A DNA stretch of 12,674 nucleotides, taken from NCBI GenBank assembly GCA_004562975.1, contig SFQP01000074.1:1-12674 (forward strand), in the 5' to 3' direction. Both the position numbers and the translations under genes were made by a program. Numbering within the stretch: the first letter of the stretch is position 1; each line of letters starts with the position of its first letter. The notes beneath the pieces are model-generated. The model was not told the DNA's origin. It saw only the letters and a program-made list of their open reading frames with translations, and made no database searches. This document shows, in pieces, positions 8,670-12,674 of the stretch. Source of the stretch: a bacterium. GTDB lineage: Bacteria > Bacteroidota > Bacteroidia > Bacteroidales > Bacteroidaceae.

Positions 8670-9548
8670 ATGCAACTGATAGACGGAAAGGCCACTGCTG
8701 CGGCCATCAAAAAGGAAATTGCCGAAGAAGTGGAACGCATCGTGGCATCGGGCGGCAAGAGGCCGCATCTGGCAGCCGTTCTCGTGGGCCACGACGGAGG
8801 CAGCGAAACCTACGTGCGCAACAAAGTGCTGGCCTGCGAAGCCTGTGGCTTCCGGTCATCGCTCATCAGGTATGAAGACGACGTGACCGAGGAAGAACTT
8901 CTGGCCTGCGTCGACAAGCTCAACCGCGATGCCGATGTCGACGGCTTCATCGTGCAGCTCCCCCTGCCCCGCCACATCTCCGAACAGAAAATCATCGAAG
9001 CCATCGACTACCGCAAGGATGTCGACGGTTTCCACCCCGTCAACGTGGGACGCATGGCCATCGGCCTGCCCTGCTTCGTGTCCGCCACGCCCAAGGGCAT
9101 CCTCGAACTGCTCCGCCGTTACCACATCGAAACAACCGGACGCAAATGCGTCATCCTGGGCCGGTCCAACATTGTGGGCAAACCCATGGCGCAACTCATG
9201 ATGCAGAAAGCATACGGCAACGCCACCGTCACCGTGTGCCACAGCCAAAGTCCGCAGCTCCGGAAGGAAGCCCGCGAAGCCGACATCCTCATTGCCGCCA
9301 TCGGCCGCCCGGCCTTCGTCACGGCCGACATGGTCAAGCCCGGCGCAGTGGTCATCGACGTAGGCACCACCCGCGTTCCAGATGCCACCCGTCCCAAGGG
9401 CTACCGCCTGCAGGGCGATGTCGATTTCGACAACGTGGCTCCCCTTTGTTCCCACATCACCCCCGTGCCCGGCGGCGTAGGCCCCATGACCATCTGCATG
9501 CTCATGATGAACACACTCGCAGCCGGCAAAAAGGAAATCTACGGATAA
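8670..9548 (+). CDS. folD: Methylenetetrahydrofolate dehydrogenase/cyclohydrolase FolD
   Basis: FolD is bifunctional. It oxidises 5,10-methylene-THF with NAD(P)+ and then hydrolyses methenyl-THF to 10-formyl-THF, which feeds purine and fMet-tRNA synthesis. The 292-residue product has the substrate-site motif SETYVRNK (45-52, with Tyr48 and the catalytic Lys52), QLPLP (96-100) and KDVDGFHP (116-123). The nucleotide-binding GRSNIVGKP (164-172) and the C-terminal PVPGGVGP (265-272) complete the set. Length and motif order are normal. The ATG at 8670 gives the conserved MQLIDGKA opening. The next gene, purA, follows after 77 bases with no visible promoter or terminator, so the two nucleotide-metabolism genes are probably co-transcribed. 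Confidence 0.98.
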   Translation: MQLIDGKATAAAIKKEIAEEVERIVASGGKRPHLAAVLVGHDGGSETYVRNKVLACEACGFRSSLIRYEDDVTEEELLACVDKLNRDADVDGFIVQLPLPRHISEQKIIEAIDYRKDVDGFHPVNVGRMAIGLPCFVSATPKGILELLRRYHIETTGRKCVILGRSNIVGKPMAQLMMQKAYGNATVTVCHSQSPQLRKEAREADILIAAIGRPAFVTADMVKPGAVVIDVGTTRVPDATRPKGYRLQGDVDFDNVAPLCSHITPVPGGVGPMTICMLMMNTLAAGKKEIYG

Positions 9549-9625
9549 GGAGAAACGGATGCACCAGCAGGGTGCCCCCTCCTCCATTCCATCAATCTCA
9601 CCGACAATCAGTACCCATTACGATA

Positions 9626-10897
<1,272 letters not shown>

Positions 10898-10924
10898 GCC
10901 CCCCAAACCGGCTTTGCCCACGAC

Positions 10925-10989
10925 AAAAGGTTATGGCACCGCCCCGTACAGCCCACTTGGCTGCCGCGAGGTGTTGCCATAACCTTTTT
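10925..10989. terminator. Bidirectional palindromic terminator after purA
   Basis: AAAAGGTTATGGCA (10925-10938) is perfectly complementary to TGCCATAACCTTTT (10975-10988). A 36-base loop between the arms is itself GC-rich, and a T-run closes the right side (10985-10989). The A-run on the left would become a T-run on the minus strand, so the structure can serve both purA and the converging acetyltransferase remnant. Its GGTTATGG/CCATAACC words resemble the spacer repeats. Confidence 0.75.
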
Positions 10990-11051
10990 CTCGTGCCCCT
11001 GTGCGAAAACCTCAGCGCACAAAATCCTGCTTCAGCGCGCAAATTCGGACC

Positions 11052-11518
11052 TCAGCGTGCTATCTCCAGCCTCAACACACGGATGGGCCTGTCCTTGCCG
11101 CCTTCCAGCGTATCGTCGAAGGCCGTCTCGCCCGTAGGTCTGAATCCACATTTCTCCATCACGCGCCCCGAAGCCGGGTTGTCCGTGAAATGTCCGCTGA
11201 TGAGCGAAGGCAGCAGCGTGTGCCGCCTCACGCGCTCCACCATCCACCCACGGTAGGCTCGCCTGACCGTGCCGGCAACGCGCAGTCGCACGAAGGCCCA
11301 TAGCCTATGGCACCGATGGGCAGCCCCGTTTCTTTCAGCACGATAGCCCACGTCGTTTCGTTATGGAACACGGTGCGGATAATGTGCAAACTCTCGTCCG
11401 CCGAACGGTGGGGCGGCCATCCTGCCCTCAGCCCCACCTCGGGGTCGGAAGCCAACCGGAAAAGCACTTCGGCATCCCCGTCGCGCCACGCGCGGAAAAT
11501 TAGTCTGGTAGTTTCCAT
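11052..11518 (-). pseudogene. Frameshifted GNAT (RimJ/RimL-type) acetyltransferase
   Basis: From the ATG at 11518 the product begins METTRLIFRAWRDGDAEVLF and continues through SDPEVGLRAGWPPH, WAIVLKETGLPIGAIGYG and GEPTVG (residue 91, about 11246). This is the N-terminal half of GNAT acetyltransferases that modify protein N-termini or small amines. Reading must then shift to the frame that continues WMVERVRRHTLLPSLISGHF...NPASGRVMEKCGFRPTGE to a stop at 11052. Family members have about 18 more residues at this point (of the type YW.G..YWG.G...EAL), including the acetyl-CoA pyrophosphate loop. A deletion of roughly 50-60 bases with frameshift is therefore inferred, and the cofactor site is lost. 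No good promoter is visible upstream. An assembly error is the alternative explanation. Confidence 0.75.
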
Positions 11519-11593
11519 TATGTCAATAACATTTACCCAAACCTCCCAAGGCCCGTACATTCACCTATACGTTTTTTTAATCCGCAAAAAAGC

Positions 11594-11875
11594 GTTCACT
11601 CCTTCACATGAAGGCTTTTTATTCCTGATTTTCATGGATTTCAAGTGTGAAGGCTTGGATATTCAAGTATTCACAGCATATAGGGCGAAAATATCGCAAA
11701 CCTCCTGATTTCCAATACTTTTCCGGTGTGAAGGCTTGTTGTTTCAACCCTTCACAATCGTTCACCGTCCGTGTGAATGCTTGACTGCCCATGTGAACAC
11801 TTTGAAATCAAAGCCTTCACACTCCAAACCGATGAAAATCAACAGCAAAACACACGCCGTGTGAAGGGTGAATGC
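11594..11875. repeat. Cluster of TGTGAAGG-type words in both orientations
   Basis: Variants of GTGTGAAGGCTTG occur at 11645-11657, 11726-11738 and 11771-11783 (the last with T for G), and GTGTGAAGGGTGAATGC at 11859-11875. Inverted forms occur at 11594-11607 (GTTCACTCCTTCAC), 11748-11756 (CCCTTCACA) and 11811-11822 (AAGCCTTCACAC). Adjacent inverted copies could form small hairpins, for example 11727-11734 with 11749-11756. Spacing is irregular, so this is neither a CRISPR array nor a typical iteron array. Confidence 0.6.
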
Positions 11876-12040
11876 TATTTTGAGGAAATAAAAAACGTAT
11901 ATAATACGCGCGCGAGAAAGGCAACTTCAAAACTGGTTGCAGCTTATTCAGCGCGATTTATCCGCATCGTCCGCCAAGCAAGACTCTGCGTGAGGTTCTC
12001 TTCACAAGTCGCCGACTATTTCGCACAAGTCCCTGAGTAG
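11777..12040 (+). CDS. Possible small hypothetical protein (87 residues)
   Basis: An ATG at 11777 opens 87 codons starting MLDCPCEHFEIKAFTLQTDE and ending FSSQVADYFAQVPE. I do not recognise the protein. No signal peptide, membrane helix or conserved motif stands out, and the product is mildly basic in the middle (NTRARKATSKLVAAYSARF). The frame runs across the TGTGAAGG repeat cluster and into the CAAGTC repeats, and it has no TAnnTTTG promoter. Much of it could therefore be chance translation of repeat DNA. It is listed only because the stretch has no better candidate. Confidence 0.15.
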   Translation: MLDCPCEHFEIKAFTLQTDENQQQNTRRVKGECYFEEIKNVYNTRARKATSKLVAAYSARFIRIVRQARLCVRFSSQVADYFAQVPE

Positions 12041-12083
12041 GCAAAACAAGTCCTGGACTTGTGAAATCAACTCCCGGACTTTT
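12001..12083. repeat. CAAGTC words with a near-perfect palindrome
   Basis: CACAAGTC occurs at 12003-12010 and 12024-12031. ACAAGTCCTGGACTTGT (12046-12062) is a 17-base palindrome with only its centre unpaired. TTCACAAGTC (12001-12010) is exactly complementary to GACTTGTGAA (12056-12065). CTCCCGGACTTTTAG (12071-12085) adds a further half-site, and its TCCCGGACTTTT (12072-12083) also occurs at 143-154. This could be a protein-binding site or a degenerate spacer repeat. Confidence 0.45.
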
Positions 12084-12233
12084 AGAAAAGGCATTGCACA
12101 ATCTCAGAACCTTTTTACCTCATCATCCTTTCACATCCGAAACTTCAGTGAGTGAATTATATTGGTTTTTTACCGTGCAAAAATAACAATCTCATGGAGA
12201 CAGACTGGAAAAGAATGTATTTTTGAATATTAC

Positions 12234-12343
12234 AGTTATGAGGTTATAAGGTTATAAGGTTATGAGGTTATGAGGTTATGAGGTTATAAAATTACTGTCT
12301 GAACGACAGGAAGACGCCAGAATAACTTTATAACCTCATATCC
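12234..12343. repeat. Palindromic GGTTATRA element with seven 8-base tandem units
   Basis: Seven contiguous 8-base units fill 12234-12289. The first is AGTTATGA and the rest are GGTTATAA or GGTTATGA. The last units continue into a stem: 12274-12294 pairs with 12323-12343 at 19 of 21 positions. The loop holds an inner hairpin, CTGTC-TGAAC-GACAG (12295-12309). The element matches 8523-8635 in both arms but not in its loop. It lies just beyond the 3' end of the DUF3795-type remnant and could affect its transcript. The tandem part is likely to vary in copy number. Confidence 0.75.
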
Positions 12344-12373
12344 CCTGCCATAACCTCCCCAACCCCCAATGCC

Positions 12374-12613
12374 TCACAAGGCCGCACCACGTGCCTGCTG
12401 CAAACGCTCCCGAGACCCGGGGGCGTTTGTTGTAACGGCGGCCAACTTGGCACAGACCGGCATTGCATCGCAACCGGCGCAGGTTTCCACTTGTTTCTGC
12501 CGGGCACACTGTCTGATGGGACACAAGTCGGTACAATAGTACGTCTTGCAACCCTCCGTGCGACACCCCATGCAGTGTAAGCGTATCCGCGATGCCGCCT
12601 TGTACACAATCAT
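12374..12613 (-). pseudogene. N-terminally truncated DUF3795-type cysteine-rich protein
   Basis: The 79-residue product is rich in cysteine (Cys14, 17, 22, 27, 31, 36, 45, 48, 54) in the pattern HCMGCRTEGCKTYYC, then LCPIRQCARQKQVETCAGC, then VCAKL. This matches the C-terminal two-thirds of DUF3795-type proteins, whose clustered cysteines probably bind zinc or an iron-sulfur cluster. Their function is not established. Relatives begin with a further CG..C..CP.Y segment. Here a TGA lies directly before the ATG at 12613, so that part is absent. I infer a 5'-truncated remnant, although a short functional protein cannot be ruled out. The 5' end abuts the rightward promoter at 12600-12630. Confidence 0.6.
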
Positions 12614-12630
12614 TCATCCCTCTACCTTTG
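12600..12630 (+). promoter_or_regulatory. Bacteroidetes-type promoter for the gene at the right edge
   Basis: TTG (12600-12602), a 20-base spacer and TACCTTTG (12623-12630) match the phylum consensus well. Transcription would begin about 12637, giving a leader of roughly 18 bases to the ATG at 12655. The 12 bases TACCTTTGCCGC also occur at the promoter at 642. Confidence 0.6.
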
Positions 12631-12654
12631 CCGCATGAATATAATCTCAATGAT

Positions 12655-12674
12655 ATGATTGCATCAAAACGATA
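12655..12674 (+). CDS. Probable start of an unidentified gene (partial)
   Basis: ATG at 12655 opens MIASKR before the window ends. It was chosen because it lies just downstream of the promoter at 12600-12630. The earlier ATGs at 12635 and 12650 share a frame that stops at TGA after a few codons. Too little is visible to name a product. Confidence 0.35.

Larger units (their letters stand above)
11519..12233. other. AT-rich spacer with clustered short repeats
   Basis: This is the longest stretch without a recognised gene. It holds the TGTGAAGG word cluster (11594-11875), a weakly supported reading frame (11777-12040), CAAGTC words and a palindrome (12001-12083). It also holds a leftward -7-like element, TATTTTTG (complement of 12178-12185), which has no clear -33 partner. 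Base composition is much more AT-rich than the flanking genes. No tRNA or known RNA was recognised. Confidence 0.5.

Noticed and set aside
9146..9625. N-terminal extension of purA overlapping folD
   Set aside because: The extension is Arg/His/Pro-rich translation of folD in another frame. PurA homology begins at the ATG at 9626.
11307..11708. Plus-strand open frame of 133 codons
   Set aside because: Most of it is antisense to the GNAT remnant and the rest is repeat DNA. No recognisable protein features.
11958..11966. DnaA box / replication origin (TTATCCGCA)
   Set aside because: A single copy with a mismatch to TTATCCACA, no cluster and no dnaA or origin neighbours.
12234..12289. CRISPR array
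   Set aside because: Units are 8 bases and contiguous, with no spacers and no cas genes nearby.

Overview
The window looks like chromosome of a Bacteroidales bacterium, most likely Prevotellaceae-like. Supporting signs are a long 1122-residue SecA with an extra segment of Bacteroidetes type, a DUF4105/Lnb-domain membrane protein, promoters of the Bacteroidetes form (TAnnTTTG, sometimes with an upstream TTG), starts without clear Shine-Dalgarno sequences, and GC-rich genes separated by AT-rich, repeat-filled spacers. The genus is an inference from family memory, not from a search.

Layout. The left edge (1-29, minus) holds the first codons of a probable Rpn-family PD-(D/E)XK nuclease/transposase behind a good Bacteroidetes promoter. 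A remnant of an outer-membrane receptor follows (signal peptide plus carboxypeptidase-regulatory-like domain, 345-665), cut short in a simple ATTCATT-type repeat. Then come an intact Lnb/DUF4105 protein (673-1896), a broken, catalytically degenerate alkaline-phosphatase-superfamily gene (1951-3530), secA (3607-6975), ffh (7186-8514), folD (8670-9548) and purA (9626-10897), all on the plus strand. A strong palindromic terminator closes purA. Beyond it lie a frameshifted GNAT acetyltransferase (11052-11518, minus), an AT-rich stretch of about 850 bases rich in short repeats, and a truncated cysteine-rich DUF3795-type gene (12374-12613, minus). The right edge carries a promoter and the probable start of another plus-strand gene.

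How the genes fit together. SecA (post-translational export), Ffh (co-translational targeting) and the Lnb-domain protein (probably lipoprotein N-acylation or a related envelope thiol chemistry) are all envelope-biogenesis functions. FolD and PurA supply one-carbon units and AMP synthesis. The core secA-ffh-folD-purA block is intact. Its surroundings show four damaged or truncated genes, which suggests an eroding accessory zone, although short assembly errors could explain two of them.

I did not find a convincing new multi-gene system. The most unusual content is in the spacers: a family of palindromic elements built from the 8-mer GGTTATRA (8523-8635 and 12234-12343, possibly related arms at 6987-7159), 16-base AGTTTAAAAGTTCAGG tandem units, ATTCATT-type repeats, and a cluster of TGTGAAGG words in both orientations at 11594-11875.
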